Shown: positions 21,935 through 32,565 of the stretch, one piece after another
How positions within the stretch are numbered: position 1 is the stretch's first letter
How the letters are laid out: each line of letters opens with the position of its first letter
NCBI GenBank assembly: GCA_938084745.1
Contig: CALKEZ010000005.1
Coordinates: 1-64,000, forward strand
Reading direction: 5' to 3'
DNA from: an uncultured Gammaproteobacteria bacterium
Lineage (GTDB): Bacteria; Pseudomonadota; Gammaproteobacteria; Eutrophobiales; Eutrophobiaceae
Length of the DNA stretch: 64,000 nucleotides
Translations under genes and position numbers: made by a program
Notes under the pieces: generated by a model
The model's input: only the letters and a program-made list of their open reading frames with translations
Database searches by the model: none
What the model was told of the DNA's origin: nothing

Positions 21935-22962
21935 TAAAGACTCTGCCTGTCGATTAGTAACTGTTCCAGTTTTGCATTTATTTTATCAGGAACATTGTTT
22001 TCCACTTCAATAATGGCTTCTTCAATCGCCGTTGCAAAAGATTCTCTTTCAGCACCACCGTGACTCTTGATGACGATGCCACGCAGCCCGAGTAATGAAG
22101 CACCATTATAACGTTTGGGGTCAATCTTGCGCTTTAATGCTTTAAGTACTGGCATAGCAACCAGGCCAGCAAATTTAGAGTAAAGACTGCTCTTAAACTG
22201 GACAGTGGCGTGATAGCGAAGAAATTCAGCCAGTCCTTCACTTGCTTTCAGGGCAACGTTACCAACGAACCCGTCACACACGATCACATCAACATCTCCG
22301 GTATACAAATCGGTTCCTTCGACAAAGCCGATATAATTCAAATGACTCTCAGATAATAGGGTCGCGGCTTGCTTAACTCGATCATTGCCCTTGATGTCTT
22401 CTTCACCAATATTCAGTAAACCGATGGTTGGGTTTTCATTTCCTTCAACGGCACTGGTCAATTGCGCGCCCATAATGGCAAATTGAAACAATTGTTCTGA
22501 ACTGGAATCCACATTGGCACCAAGATCGAGGACATGCGTATGACCATTCTTTCCGGGTAACGTGGTACAAATTGCGGGTCGGTCCATGCCCGGGAGCATT
22601 TTCAGGATAAAGCGGGAAGTTGCCATCAGCGCGCCGGTATTGCCTGCACTTACACAAGCGCCGGCATGTCCATCACGAACCAACTCGATGGCAATTCGCA
22701 TGGAAGAGTCTTTTTTATTACGCAATGCTTGTGATGGCGCCTCATGCATTTCAACTACTTCAGAGGCATGGACGACTTTAATGCAGTCATGGTCAACCGC
22801 ATTATGTTTTTTTAATTGCTCAAGGATGAGATCTTCTTTGCCGACCAATGTGAGGTGCAGTCCCTTGTGCTTTTTAATAACATAAAGTGCAGCGGGCACA
22901 ATTTCAGATGGGCCAAAATCTCCGCCCATTGCGTCGAGTGCGATTGTTGATTTCAAAGACAT
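21934..22962 (-). CDS. plsX: phosphate acyltransferase
   Basis: 342 residues. [18 protein letters not shown] (8-25), [10 protein letters not shown] (about 105-114) and [16 protein letters not shown] (about 225-240) are the conserved blocks. It makes acyl-phosphate from acyl-ACP for the PlsY pathway of phosphatidic acid synthesis. It sits between rpmF and fabH, as in most gammaproteobacteria. Confidence 0.97.
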   Translation of the reverse strand: MSLKSTIALDAMGGDFGPSEIVPAALYVIKKHKGLHLTLVGKEDLILEQLKKHNAVDHDCIKVVHASEVVEMHEAPSQALRNKKDSSMRIAIELVRDGHAGACVSAGNTGALMATSRFILKMLPGMDRPAICTTLPGKNGHTHVLDLGANVDSSSEQLFQFAIMGAQLTSAVEGNENPTIGLLNIGEEDIKGNDRVKQAATLLSESHLNYIGFVEGTDLYTGDVDVIVCDGFVGNVALKASEGLAEFLRYHATVQFKSSLYSKFAGLVAMPVLKALKRKIDPKRYNGASLLGLRGIVIKSHGGAERESFATAIEEAIIEVENNVPDKINAKLEQLLIDRQSL

Positions 22963-23023
22963 AAAGACTATCCAGAGCCGGTTATAGATCTCTGGAGGGT
23001 ATTATTTATATAAAGTCAGATAA

Positions 23024-23209
23024 TTATTCCTGACTTTCTTTAACGTTTATTACCTTACGGCCCCTATAATATCCATCTGGGCAAATATTATGGCGCAGAT
23101 GCACTTTGCCTGAAGTCGGCTCTATGGATAATGTAGCTGAAGTCAAGGCATCATGTGAGCGACGCATATCTCGTCTTGAGCTTGATTTTTTCGTTTTTTG
23201 AACAGCCAT
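23024..23209 (-). CDS. rpmF: 50S ribosomal protein bL32
   Basis: 61 residues starting [20 protein letters not shown], the standard bL32 N terminus. The HxxC-type remnant [14 protein letters not shown] follows. A full zinc-ribbon set of four cysteines is missing, as in many gammaproteobacterial L32 proteins. The order yceD-rpmF-plsX is conserved and links ribosome and lipid synthesis. Confidence 0.97.
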   Translation of the reverse strand: MAVQKTKKSSSRRDMRRSHDALTSATLSIEPTSGKVHLRHNICPDGYYRGRKVINVKESQE

Positions 23210-23246
23210 GACTACTAGTCTCCTGAAAATTAACTAACTATATTGA

Positions 23247-23756
23247 TCAATCTTTATTTTTTAATAAACTTGCCAAACCAGCAAAAGGTTGCAATTTTGC
23301 TTCTGCATTAATTCGATTTAAATCTTCCACACCGGAACATTCATTAACCGGGTGCAGAATCGAAAGAGGAACAGACAATAATAATTCGTCCTCAATCAAC
23401 TCTTGTAACGTTGTAACCCCGCCTTCTAACTGCAAAGGCTCATATTCTTTTGCCAGAGTGTCAAATTCATCTTTTTCATTGACAACTCCCAATATTGAGC
23501 TCTTCTGTAATTCAATCTCAATCGGTTTAAAACATCTCTGACATTCAAGTATTAATCGGGTTTGAATATCCGAATTAACAACACAAATACCTGACTCATC
23601 AATTTCGAAAGCAAAGCTGTACTTCAGCTCTCCTTCGTTTTCCAGCAAAATACCTTTTAGGCGGGCTAGTGAAGCAAGTTTCACTTCACCTTCAATCCGT
23701 TCTTTGGTTTTTGCCAAAAGCACTGGATTGATAGAACGCGACGGGTCAGAGGTCAT
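23247..23756 (-). CDS. yceD: YceD/DUF177 family protein
   Basis: 169 residues. LILECQRCFKPIEIEL (about 68-83) holds the conserved CxxC, and LIEDELLLSVPLSILHPVNEC (about 120-140) the C-terminal block with a third cysteine. The family is linked to 23S rRNA accumulation in plants and bacteria, and it nearly always precedes rpmF, as here. It is divergent from maf/yceF, 135 bases away. Confidence 0.93.
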   Translation of the reverse strand: MTSDPSRSINPVLLAKTKERIEGEVKLASLARLKGILLENEGELKYSFAFEIDESGICVVNSDIQTRLILECQRCFKPIEIELQKSSILGVVNEKDEFDTLAKEYEPLQLEGGVTTLQELIEDELLLSVPLSILHPVNECSGVEDLNRINAEAKLQPFAGLASLLKNKD

Positions 23757-23891
23757 CAGGCGGCGAATTTTATCGATAGACCCTTAAGCTGTCAAAATAA
23801 TATCAGTATATATTGGTTAAATATCTGAGTTATTTGATATTTATTTTATTTTGTCCACAATAACCTCCATTTATGGAACCGGAGAGCCAAT

Positions 23892-24476
23892 ATTAGCTCA
23901 CTAAGATTAATACTCGCCTCATCATCGCCCTATCGAAAAGAACTGCTGGAACGACTGCAACTCGAATTTACGACAGAATCGCCGGATATCGATGAAGCAG
24001 CTTTGCCGTGTGAGGCGATACAGGACTATGTTATTCGTTTAGCTGAGTCGAAGGCAAAACATATTGCGGCAAAATACCCTGATGTGCTCGTTATTGGCTC
24101 AGATCAGGCGCTCGAGTGTGACGGGGAGATCCTTGGAAAGCCGGGCAATCACGAAAAAGCCAAACAACAATTGCTGTCGATGAGTAATAAAACCCTGTCG
24201 TTTTATACCGGGCTCTGTGTCATTAATTCCAAATCAAACAGCATAGACAAAGACATTGTCACCTATCGGGTAAAATTCAGAGAATTAAATGAGTCTGAAA
24301 TCGAGACCTATCTGCATAAAGAACAACCTTATAATTGCGCGGGTAGTTTTATGTCAGAAAAACTTGGGGTCAGTCTGATTGAAAAAATGGAGGGTGATGA
24401 CCCAAGCGCCCTGATAGGACTACCTTTAATCCGATTATGCAAAATGTTAAGGCTGCAGGGAATTCGGCTTCCCTGA
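23892..24476 (+). CDS. yceF: Maf-family nucleotide pyrophosphatase (YceF, m7GTP pyrophosphatase), apparent ATT start
   Basis: 194 residues if translation starts at ATT 23892, the same length as E. coli YceF. It has LILASSSPYRKELLERL (5-21), the conserved N-terminal Maf P-loop-like block, then VIGSDQALECDGEILGKPG, SFYTGLCV, YNCAGSFMSEKLGVSL and the C-terminal GLPLIRLC. No ATG, GTG or TTG occurs in frame before the N-terminal block. The first TTG is at 24003 and would delete it. GGAGAG at 23881-23886 lies 5 bases before the ATT. A seven-codon ORF (ATG 23873) ends in TAG at 23894-23896, overlapping the ATT. A sequencing error at this codon is the main alternative. It is convergent with sppA, 3 bases apart. 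Confidence 0.88.
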   Translation: MSSLRLILASSSPYRKELLERLQLEFTTESPDIDEAALPCEAIQDYVIRLAESKAKHIAAKYPDVLVIGSDQALECDGEILGKPGNHEKAKQQLLSMSNKTLSFYTGLCVINSKSNSIDKDIVTYRVKFRELNESEIETYLHKEQPYNCAGSFMSEKLGVSLIEKMEGDDPSALIGLPLIRLCKMLRLQGIRLP

Positions 24477-24479
24477 TAT

Positions 24480-25427
24480 TCACTGCAATCTTATCGTATC
24501 ACTGAAACTTCTTAACATTGCAGATCCCATTTGTTTGGCGAAACGATCCAGATAGTTTTCATGCTTGGTATAATCAATAATGTCTTCTGCACCGATGACA
24601 TCACGTGCAACTTGACTGGCACTTGCCAATTCATCCACCAAACCGAGCTTGATTGATTCCTCTCCTGACCAGATCAGTCCGGAAAAGAGTCTGTCATCGT
24701 TGGCAAGCCTGTCACCACGCCCTGCTTTTACAACATCAATGAATTGCTGATGAATTTCATTTAATAAACCTTGTACATGTGTTGCTTCATCGGTTTTAAG
24801 CGGTTGAAATGGGTCCAAAAAGCCTTTGTTCTCTCCCGCATGTAACAAACGACGCTCCACGCCTAATTTATCAATTGCATCTACAAAACCAAACCCGGCC
24901 ATGACGACACCGATGGAACCGACAATGCTGGCTTTATTGGCATAGATCTTATCCGCTGCTGCTGCAATGTAGTAACCACCAGAGGCACAAATATCACTGA
25001 TTACGGCGTAAACAGGTATTTCCGGATATTCCGTTTTGAGTCGTTTGATTTCATCATTTATATAGCCCGCCTGAACCGGGCTTCCGCCAGGACTATTAAT
25101 TCTTAATATGACACCCTGGGTATTTTCATCTTTGAAAGCTTTTCGCAGTCCCGTCACAACAAAGTCCGCCCTTGCTTCGGAGTCAGCGGCAATGACACCG
25201 TTGATCTCTATTAAAGCGGTATGTTTGTCGCTGCTGAACGTTCCCGTTTCAGTATTACCCACCAGATAGATTATTAAGAAAGCAAACAAATATAATGCCA
25301 TTAACATTTTAAAGAAAATGCCCCAGCGCCGGCTACGACGTTGTTCCTGAAGCACTTCCTTTGCAAGTTCGTTCACCAAAGATTGCTCAAAGCTAGACTC
25401 ACTACTATATTGTTTATTATCAGACAT
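24480..25427 (-). CDS. sppA: signal peptide peptidase SppA, 36K type (S49)
   Basis: 315 residues with one N-terminal membrane helix (about 41-60). NSPGGSPVQAG is near 110, the nucleophile Ser in DICASGGYYIAAAADKIYAN, and the general base Lys in NKGFLDPF (about 199). This is the short SppA of one catalytic domain that assembles as a ring and degrades cleaved signal peptides in the membrane. The gene stands beside rluC in the same direction, 127 bases after it. Confidence 0.93.
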   Translation of the reverse strand: MSDNKQYSSESSFEQSLVNELAKEVLQEQRRSRRWGIFFKMLMALYLFAFLIIYLVGNTETGTFSSDKHTALIEINGVIAADSEARADFVVTGLRKAFKDENTQGVILRINSPGGSPVQAGYINDEIKRLKTEYPEIPVYAVISDICASGGYYIAAAADKIYANKASIVGSIGVVMAGFGFVDAIDKLGVERRLLHAGENKGFLDPFQPLKTDEATHVQGLLNEIHQQFIDVVKAGRGDRLANDDRLFSGLIWSGEESIKLGLVDELASASQVARDVIGAEDIIDYTKHENYLDRFAKQMGSAMLRSFSDTIRLQ

Positions 25428-25554
25428 TTATATTATATATTTAATGTTAATTATTGATTCTTTAATCTACTATTTGCAATTATTGTTATCGTTTTTCAAG
25501 CTGACAACTTATGACCAAGCGACAGTTGTATTGTTCAACGCCATGGAAAACAGC

Positions 25555-26514
25555 TCACCGTTTTTTATCAGTCAACTTCTCCAGAAATTGGACCAGGTCT
25601 TGTTCAAGAGGCGCTTCGATAGTCACCTTCTGTTGATTTACCGGCGACGTAAACTTCAAGGTCCGGGCATGCAGAAACATGCGCCTTAGTCCAAGTTTTT
25701 TATATTCCTGGTTGATTAAACGGTCTCCATACTTCAGGTCACCAATCACCGGATGCTCTATAGAGGCACTGTGTACGCGGATTTGATGAGTACGTCCAGT
25801 AATCAATTTGATTTTAACCAGTGTAGCCGAAGGAAATACCCGGTCACGCATAAATATAGTGACAGCCTCCTTACCATTTTCATCAGTGGTCACCATGCGC
25901 TCTCCGGAGCTGACCGTATCTTTTCGTAATGCCGTATTGACGGTAATTTCTTTACCTGACATTCGTCCGGCTATCAGAGCACAATATGATTTTGTGATTG
26001 CACCATTATTCATAGCCAGATGTAATTGCCGCAAAACAGGTATGTTTTTCGCCAACATCAAGCAGCCGGAAGTATCTTTATCGAGCCGATGGACCAGTTC
26101 CAGTTTTTCATAAATCCCGCCCATGGCTCTAAAAGCTTCAATCACACCATGTGTTTGGCCACTACCGCTATGCACAACAATGCCAGCGGGCTTATTTATA
26201 ATAATCATCCCCTCATCTTCAAAAATAATAGAATCAGTTATTTTTTGTTGCAGGGCACGTGATGGAATCGTTAAGCCGGAGTCATCCTGATATATCGGCG
26301 GAACTCGTAAGATGTCGCCCTCTTCCAATTTATAGGTTTGTTTAATTCGCCCACTATTAATTCTAACCTCGCCTTTACGCAGCATTTGGTAAACACGTGA
26401 TTTGGGGATTTTACCCAAATAACGTATGAGGAAATTATCAATTCGCTGTCCCGCATTATCTCCAGATATAACTATTTGTTTTGAATTGGTTTTTTTTGCA
26501 TGGTTTTGATTCAT
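25555..26514 (-). CDS. rluC: 23S rRNA pseudouridine synthase RluC
   Basis: 319 residues. An N-terminal S4 domain (GQRIDNFLIRYLGKIPKSRVYQMLRKG region, about 22-48) precedes the catalytic domain. Asp in LVHRLDKDTSGCLML (about 141-155) is the nucleophile, and GRTHQIRVHSASIEHPVIGD is the other conserved block. It modifies positions 955, 2504 and 2580 (E. coli numbering) of 23S rRNA. The divergent pairing rluC/rne is conserved in gammaproteobacteria and supports RluC over RluD. Confidence 0.95.
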   Translation of the reverse strand: MNQNHAKKTNSKQIVISGDNAGQRIDNFLIRYLGKIPKSRVYQMLRKGEVRINSGRIKQTYKLEEGDILRVPPIYQDDSGLTIPSRALQQKITDSIIFEDEGMIIINKPAGIVVHSGSGQTHGVIEAFRAMGGIYEKLELVHRLDKDTSGCLMLAKNIPVLRQLHLAMNNGAITKSYCALIAGRMSGKEITVNTALRKDTVSSGERMVTTDENGKEAVTIFMRDRVFPSATLVKIKLITGRTHQIRVHSASIEHPVIGDLKYGDRLINQEYKKLGLRRMFLHARTLKFTSPVNQQKVTIEAPLEQDLVQFLEKLTDKKR

Positions 26515-26529
26515 TTTTCACTCATTTTA

Positions 26530-26558
26530 TTGCTGTAAACTTGCAAGATTGCTATATT
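26530..26558 (+). promoter_or_regulatory. sigma-70 promoter for rne
   Basis: TTGCTG (26530-26535), 17 bases, then TATATT (26553-26558), with transcription expected from about 26565. The transcript leader would be about 410 bases, in line with the long autoregulatory leader of E. coli rne. Confidence 0.7.
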
Positions 26559-26564
26559 ATGCGG

Positions 26565-26977
26565 CTCATACTAGGAATTCGGATAAACAGTTATCCCCGT
26601 CTAGACTTGAAATGTTACGCACCGAACTAGTGCGGAGAGATTTCAAGGGTTAGGCTCAAGATGCTTAGGATGATAAAGCTAAAAATATCATTCAAAAAGA
26701 ATATATTAAAAAATGTAATATGGCTTGAGTATTTAATCATATACCACAAGCCACAATTATTATGTAACAGGTGATGTTTGGAGATTTAAACACAAGTTAG
26801 TATTCGAAAAGTTACGAATACATAAGAATCACAAGCACAGGGTTGTAATCATGCTCAACCCATAGAAAATGAGCAAAAATTTAGTGTCCGCGCTCCCGAT
26901 ACAGGGAAACGACATTTGATAATAATATCAATGTCCTCCTTCGGAAAAGGTAGAGCGAGGCTTAAGGAATAACCACA
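26565..26977 (+). promoter_or_regulatory. long structured rne 5' leader
   Basis: 413 bases without a gene but with several perfect hairpins. The main ones are GGATAA/TTATCC (26581-26596), CTTGAAAT/ATTTCAAG (26606-26647) enclosing CGCAC/GTGCG, TGGCTTG/CAAGCCA (26721-26753), GTATTCG/CGAATAC (26800-26821) and GGGTTG/CAACCC (26840-26861). A near-perfect GACATTTGATA/TATCAATGTC stem with one bulge (about 26910-26935) comes before the AAGGA ribosome site (26964-26968). In E. coli, RNase E represses itself by cutting its own leader, with hairpin hp2 as sensor. The same role is likely here, though these hairpins do not match hp2 in any way I can confirm. Confidence 0.7.
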
Positions 26978-29416
26978 ATGAAACGTATGCTGATAAACGC
27001 AACTCAGCCGGAAGAGGTGCGTGTCGCACTTGTAGACGGCCAACGATTATATGATCTGGATATAGAATCTGCCGATCGCGAGCAAAAAAAGTCCAATATT
27101 TATAAAGCACGTATCGTGCGAATAGAACCAAGTCTGGAAGCCGCTTTTGTAGACTACGGCGCAGAACGTCATGGTTTCCTGCCGTTTAAGGAAATCGCCC
27201 GAACTTTATTTAAACCTGAATCTCCTGATAATCCTCGAACGGGTCGCATTAGTATTAGCGAAGCAATTAGTGAAGGTCAGGAATTTATTGTTCAGATAGA
27301 AAAAGAAGAACGTGGTAACAAGGGCGCGGCGCTGACCACGTTTATCAGTCTTGCCGGACGCTATCTTGTCTTAATGCCAAATAATCCTCGAGCCGCTGGT
27401 GTCTCTCGTCAAATCGAGGGCAGTGATCGTTCAGAAGCTCGTGATGCTATGAGTGGGCTCGTCGTTCCAGAAGGTATGGGCTTGATTCTCAGAACCGCCG
27501 GTGTAGGTAAATCATCTGAAGAGCTGCAATGGGATCTCGATTATCTCACGCAACTCTGGGCCGCCATCAGTAAGGCTGCAGAAGAACGTCCTGCTTCTTT
27601 CCTGATTTATCAGGAAAGTGAAATCATTATCCGGGCAATTCGTGATTACTTACGAAAAGATATCAATGAAATCTGGATTGATGATCCTCAAGTTCACAAA
27701 CGCTGTCATGATTTTATGACGCAGGTCATGCCTCATAATCTCGAAAAACTAAAGCTCTACACGGATAAAGATCCACTTTTCACCCGTTATCAGATCGAGC
27801 ATCAGATAGAAACGGCTTTCTCCAGAGAGGTGCGCTTACCTTCCGGTGGTGCTGTAATTATTGACCATACCGAAGCTTTGATTTCAATTGACATTAACTC
27901 GGCAAGGGCAACAAAAGGCAGTGATATAGAAGAAACGGCCCTGAATACCAATCTTGAGGCTGCAGAAGAAATTGGACGACAATTACGATTACGCGATATT
28001 GGTGGTCTGATCGTGATCGATTTTATTGATATGTTGAATACGCGTAACCAACGCGACGTTGAAAATGCCATGCGTGAAAGTCTGCGTATGGATCGAGCGC
28101 GGGTCCAAATAGGCAAGATTTCTCGTTTTGGCTTGCTGGAAATGTCACGACAACGTTTAAGGCCATCTCTAGGCGAGTCCAGCCATATCCCTTGCCCGAG
28201 ATGCGATGGTCAAGGAACCATCCGCGATGTCGAGTCACTGGCACTTTCGATTTTGCGTATTATCGAAGAAGAATCAATGAAAGATATGACGGCAAAGGTA
28301 GTTGTAAGGGTGCCTGTCGATGCAGCGACATTCTTGTTGAATGAAAAACGTGAACCCATTAGTGAGATTCAACATCGCATGGATGTCGAAATATTGGTTA
28401 TCCCTGAGCCATCACTGGTGACGCCACAATATTCAGTCCAGAGAGTACGATTGAGTGAAGCGAAACACGCTGATAACCAGGAAGCGAGTTACAAGATACA
28501 AACTGAAGTAAAAACCAGCCCGTCAAATGATCTGTTAAATACAAATAAAAAATTATCCATCGAACAGCCGGCAGTAAAACAGTTTGTACCGTCTGCTCCA
28601 GCTCCTGTCTCAGCGGCAAAAGACAAGACGAAGGGCCTCATTGCCAGACTGTTTGGCAGTTTATTCGGCGTACCTGAAGACAAAAGCAGTACAAACAAAA
28701 AGCCGTCTGATACAAACAAGAGTAGTGATAGCCGTCGACAAAATAATAGACGTCCAAGAAATGATCGTACCAATGATACAAATCGGGATCGTCCAAGACG
28801 CAATCCGAATCAAAATAAACCGCAGAGACGTAACGCCGGTACAAACCCAAATGCCCCGCAGAGAAATAAAAATCCGGGCAATGAGCAGGGTGTTAATCCG
28901 GAAAACAATGAAACGAATGCTGACACTGCCACAAAGCGCCCCGCAAATTCAGGATCGCGAAGAGGACGTCGTGGTGGTCGTAGACGCAAACAAGAGGGTA
29001 CTAGTAGCGACACAAGCAATGAAGCAAGCGGCAATTCAACGATGGATAGCAAGCCCGATAATATGAACCAGCATGTTCAAACGGTCGAAAATAAACCGCC
29101 TCAAGAAGCTAATAAAAACGATACTTCTAATGAAGATAGCGCGTCTCAGCATGTTAACCAGAATGTGCAAAACACTAAAACTGATCAACCTAGACCGGAC
29201 AGGAATGTTGTCGTCGAAAAAGTGGAGGCTAGTCACACGCCTGGCAAGTCCCAAGACAATGAGACAACACAGATAAATCCTAACGCAGTAGCTGCAAAGC
29301 CTTTACCTAGCAGCACTAATGAAAATAGCGTTAATCATTCTACAGAAAAAGCTGATGTCGTCAGGGAAACTCCGGAACGAAGTGTGGCGATGGTAGAGGA
29401 AAATAATAAGGATTAA
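26978..29416 (+). CDS. rne: ribonuclease E
   Basis: 812 residues, against 1061 in E. coli. The catalytic half runs from [13 protein letters not shown] through an S1 domain (about 39-120). Catalytic Asp residues lie in [13 protein letters not shown] (about 303) and [10 protein letters not shown] (about 346), and the Zn-link CPRCDGQGT is at about 405. A short amphipathic helix [12 protein letters not shown] (about 551-562) matches the membrane-targeting segment. The C-terminal 240 residues are disordered. They include an arginine-rich RNA-binding stretch (about 585-640), a second [11 protein letters not shown] patch (about 662-672), then an acidic, Asn/Thr-rich tail. It initiates mRNA decay and processes stable RNA. 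It is convergent with prfC, 3 bases apart. Confidence 0.97.
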   Translation: MKRMLINATQPEEVRVALVDGQRLYDLDIESADREQKKSNIYKARIVRIEPSLEAAFVDYGAERHGFLPFKEIARTLFKPESPDNPRTGRISISEAISEGQEFIVQIEKEERGNKGAALTTFISLAGRYLVLMPNNPRAAGVSRQIEGSDRSEARDAMSGLVVPEGMGLILRTAGVGKSSEELQWDLDYLTQLWAAISKAAEERPASFLIYQESEIIIRAIRDYLRKDINEIWIDDPQVHKRCHDFMTQVMPHNLEKLKLYTDKDPLFTRYQIEHQIETAFSREVRLPSGGAVIIDHTEALISIDINSARATKGSDIEETALNTNLEAAEEIGRQLRLRDIGGLIVIDFIDMLNTRNQRDVENAMRESLRMDRARVQIGKISRFGLLEMSRQRLRPSLGESSHIPCPRCDGQGTIRDVESLALSILRIIEEESMKDMTAKVVVRVPVDAATFLLNEKREPISEIQHRMDVEILVIPEPSLVTPQYSVQRVRLSEAKHADNQEASYKIQTEVKTSPSNDLLNTNKKLSIEQPAVKQFVPSAPAPVSAAKDKTKGLIARLFGSLFGVPEDKSSTNKKPSDTNKSSDSRRQNNRRPRNDRTNDTNRDRPRRNPNQNKPQRRNAGTNPNAPQRNKNPGNEQGVNPENNETNADTATKRPANSGSRRGRRGGRRRKQEGTSSDTSNEASGNSTMDSKPDNMNQHVQTVENKPPQEANKNDTSNEDSASQHVNQNVQNTKTDQPRPDRNVVVEKVEASHTPGKSQDNETTQINPNAVAAKPLPSSTNENSVNHSTEKADVVRETPERSVAMVEENNKD

Positions 29417-29419
29417 TGT

Positions 29420-30994
29420 CTAGTGCTCTCGCGTTGCATGAAATGTAATGTCAGGCCAGCGTTCTATTGTTAGATTTAGATTGACCATCGACGGAGCTAA
29501 ATACGTCAAATGGTCACCGCCATCTAAAGCAATATTGTCGCTGGCTTTTTTACGAAAATCGTTAAGCATTTTACTGTCTTTGCATTCGATCCAGCGTGCA
29601 GCGACAACGGGAATATTGTCGTAGGAACATTCGACACCGTATTCTTCTTTTAAGCGCCAGGCTACAACATCAAACTGCAGAATTCCGACCGCGCCGAGAA
29701 TCAAATCATTCCTGTTAACCGGTTTAAACACCTGTGTCGCACCCTCCTCTCCCAATTGCACCAACCCCTTTTGTAAAGCTTTTAATCTCAATGGATCACG
29801 CAGTTGAACACGTCTGAATAACTCAGGCGCAAAGTGAGGAATGCCGGTAAAGTTTAATTTTTCGCCCTGCGTAAAAGTATCACCCACCTGTATGGTTCCA
29901 TGGTTATGCAGGCCAATCACATCGCCAGACCATGCTTCCTCCGCCTGTTCACGATTGCCCGCCATAAACGTTACCGCATTTGATATTTGTACATCACGAC
30001 CCAGTCTTACATGATGGATTTTCATACCGCGTTCATAGTGTCCGGAGCATAATCTAAGAAAGGCAATTCTGTCCCTATGGGCAGGATCCATATTGGCTTG
30101 TATTTTAAAAACAAAGCCACTAAGTTTTTCTTCTTTCGGATCAACCTCACGTTCTTCAGCAACTCGAACCTGGGGTGAAGGCGCATATTTGATTAAACAA
30201 TCAAGAAATTCCTGTATTCCAAAATTATGCAATGCCGTGCCGAATAAGACAGGAGTAATACGACCGGATAAAAAATCGGCTTCATTAAATTTCTCATAAA
30301 CCCCTTGTATTAAATTAATTTCTTCATTTATATGCTCAAGCTGATCACCAAGTATTTTTTTAGCTTCTTCACTATGTAGACCGTTTATTATTTTGCCATG
30401 CGTAGCTGGATCTTTTTTATCATATAAACGTAACGTATCATCAAGTAAGTTATAAATACCTTTTAATCTTGTTCCCATTCCTATTGGCCAGGTGAAAGGC
30501 ACACATTTAATACCTAATTCAGTTTCAATTTCATCCAGAAGGTCGATAGGCTCTTTGCCTTCGCGGTCGAGTTTATTAATAAACGTAATAATGGGGGTAT
30601 CTCTTAAACGACAGACATCCATTAATTTCAGTGTTCGTTCTTCAACACCTTTAGCGACGTCAATAACCATCAGCGCAGAGTCGACAGCAGTTAATGTACG
30701 ATAAGTATCTTCAGAGAAATCAGCATGCCCGGGCGTGTCCAGTAGATTGATGATTTTATTGTTGTATTCAAACTGCATAACTGAACTGGTAACAGAAATA
30801 CCTCTTTCCTTTTCCATTTGCATCCAGTCAGATGTTGCATGACGATCAGACTTTCTTGCTTTTACAGTACCGGCCATCTGAATAGCACCGCCATATAATA
30901 AAAGCTGTTCAGTAACAGTCGTTTTACCCGCATCGGGATGCGAAATTATGGCAAAAGTACGTCTTTTTTCAGTTTGAATGTTTTGATCTGACAT
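29420..30994 (-). CDS. prfC: peptide chain release factor 3
   Basis: 524 residues, a translational GTPase. G1 is [13 protein letters not shown] (about 17-29), then DTPGHADF (G3), NKLDREG (G4) and the RF3-specific C-terminal block. It recycles RF1 and RF2 from the ribosome after peptide release. It lies 38 bases after pdxJ on the same strand and may be the last gene of the rpoE-to-pdxJ series. Confidence 0.97.
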   Translation of the reverse strand: MSDQNIQTEKRRTFAIISHPDAGKTTVTEQLLLYGGAIQMAGTVKARKSDRHATSDWMQMEKERGISVTSSVMQFEYNNKIINLLDTPGHADFSEDTYRTLTAVDSALMVIDVAKGVEERTLKLMDVCRLRDTPIITFINKLDREGKEPIDLLDEIETELGIKCVPFTWPIGMGTRLKGIYNLLDDTLRLYDKKDPATHGKIINGLHSEEAKKILGDQLEHINEEINLIQGVYEKFNEADFLSGRITPVLFGTALHNFGIQEFLDCLIKYAPSPQVRVAEEREVDPKEEKLSGFVFKIQANMDPAHRDRIAFLRLCSGHYERGMKIHHVRLGRDVQISNAVTFMAGNREQAEEAWSGDVIGLHNHGTIQVGDTFTQGEKLNFTGIPHFAPELFRRVQLRDPLRLKALQKGLVQLGEEGATQVFKPVNRNDLILGAVGILQFDVVAWRLKEEYGVECSYDNIPVVAARWIECKDSKMLNDFRKKASDNIALDGGDHLTYLAPSMVNLNLTIERWPDITFHATREH

Positions 30995-31032
30995 CAGAAA
31001 TAAATAATAAAAATTAGGGGTGCAAAAACAGG

Positions 31033-31764
31033 TTAATAGTTTGAAACAACTGATTCATTTATCAGTCGTTTCATTTCTCTGACCGCTTCCGGTAAGCCAG
31101 ATAAAACAGCGCGGGAAATAATACTATGCCCAATATTTAATTCCAGTATCTCAGGAACAGCAGCGACACTCATCACATTACAATAGTTCAAACCATGTCC
31201 TGCATTAACTTTCAGTCCATGAGTTGAAGCAAATTGAACTGCTTTTATAATCTTGTTCAATTCGAGCTGCTGGTTTTCATCATTAACAGCATCGGCATAA
31301 TGTCCTGTATGAATTTCGATATAGGGTGCGCCAGATTCAAGTGCGGCATGAAGTTGTCGTTCATCCGCATCAATAAACAGAGATACTCTGATCCCGGATT
31401 CTTTTAGTCGAACACAACTTTCACTGATCCTTGCTAATTGAGAAATCACATCCAGACCACCTTCTGTGGTCAGCTCTTCACGTTTTTCAGGCACCAAACA
31501 ACAATATTTTGGTTTAATTTCCTCTGCCAGAAGCAACATCTCTTCTGTTAATGCCATTTCAAGATTCATTGGTGTGAGCAGTGTTTCGTTCAATAACCTA
31601 ACGTCCCGCTCCTGTATATGACGTCGATCTTCACGTAAATGCACAGTAATGGAGTCCGCGCCCGCATGTTCTGCCAGATGCGCAGCACTGACAGGATCAG
31701 GGTAACGCGTACCGCGTGCCTGACGTAGTGTTGCTATATGATCGATATTTACACCAAGTAACAT
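31033..31764 (-). CDS. pdxJ: pyridoxine 5'-phosphate synthase
   Basis: 243 residues. [22 protein letters not shown] (3-24, read in two parts [12 protein letters not shown] and [10 protein letters not shown]) is the family N terminus. [13 protein letters not shown] and NAGHGLNY hold further active-site residues. It condenses 1-deoxyxylulose 5-phosphate with 3-amino-1-hydroxyacetone phosphate to make vitamin B6. It follows recO by 61 bases, the usual order. Confidence 0.97.
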   Translation of the reverse strand: MLLGVNIDHIATLRQARGTRYPDPVSAAHLAEHAGADSITVHLREDRRHIQERDVRLLNETLLTPMNLEMALTEEMLLLAEEIKPKYCCLVPEKREELTTEGGLDVISQLARISESCVRLKESGIRVSLFIDADERQLHAALESGAPYIEIHTGHYADAVNDENQQLELNKIIKAVQFASTHGLKVNAGHGLNYCNVMSVAAVPEILELNIGHSIISRAVLSGLPEAVREMKRLINESVVSNY

Positions 31765-31825
31765 AAACGGTAAATCTTATAGTTTAGAGGGACAATATTG
31801 TAACGAGAATATATATACAGGTATA

Positions 31826-32548
31826 TCAAACAGACTGTTTGTTTTTAATATAGGCTTGATAGAGTTGCCTGCTTGCCAGTGGCTTATCACCCAAATATTG
31901 ATTTAACAAGGAACGCAGCAGTATTTTTGCTTCTTGTTTATTCTGTGCATCAGTCAGTGTTTCCTTGTCCAGTTCTATTAATGTTTTTCCAGAAACAGCA
32001 ACACCAGGCCTGTTATCCTGAGGATCTGAAGATGGACCAAAGTCTAGCCTATAATAATAATTCTCATCAGCGAGTATTGGATTCCCGGTAATCAAGTCCT
32101 GATCAAATACCACACCGTAGCCTAGTGATTGCAACAATGTTTTCTCAAAGTAACGTAACAACGACTCCTCGGGGACATTGGTCGATAATTTAACGACTGT
32201 CGAATCGTACGAGTCAAATAATTCCGGGTGGGATTCATGTTTGTGTAACAACCTGAGTATTATTTCATTCATATAAAACCCGGTCATCATCTGCTGCGGG
32301 GTCAATGAATTCATGCCTGAGGCTAGCTCAACATCTATCAGGGTTCCTAATTCAGTCTTTATTACCCATGACATTAAATATTTCTGGTAAAGGTTATAGT
32401 TTATACCCTGTTGCTTTTTATTGCGTTTCGCACCTTTTGCAATAAGGCTGACACGACCATACTCCTTTGAAATAACTTCCAGTATCAGGCTACTTTCACG
32501 ATAGTCTCTACGATGCAATATATAACAGGGGGTAAGTTCAACCTTCAT
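31826..32548 (-). CDS. recO: DNA repair protein RecO
   Basis: 240 residues with an N-terminal OB fold (CYILHRRDYRESSLILEVISKEYGRVSLIAKGAK region, 8-42, beginning at C8) and an all-helical C-terminal part. No zinc cysteines are visible, as in other gammaproteobacterial RecO. It loads RecA with RecR at single-strand gaps. It is 17 bases after era. Confidence 0.93.
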   Translation of the reverse strand: MKVELTPCYILHRRDYRESSLILEVISKEYGRVSLIAKGAKRNKKQQGINYNLYQKYLMSWVIKTELGTLIDVELASGMNSLTPQQMMTGFYMNEIILRLLHKHESHPELFDSYDSTVVKLSTNVPEESLLRYFEKTLLQSLGYGVVFDQDLITGNPILADENYYYRLDFGPSSDPQDNRPGVAVSGKTLIELDKETLTDAQNKQEAKILLRSLLNQYLGDKPLASRQLYQAYIKNKQSV

Positions 32549-32565
32549 GTATACGGTGTAGTGAA

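Noticed and set aside
24003..24005. TTG at 24003 as the maf start
   Set aside because: It would remove the conserved LILASSSPYR block that is encoded just upstream.
28584..29066. 160-residue plus-strand frame and several minus-strand frames within the rne C-terminal region
   Set aside because: They shadow the Arg/Asn-rich disordered tail of RNase E and have no ribosome site or protein-like pattern.
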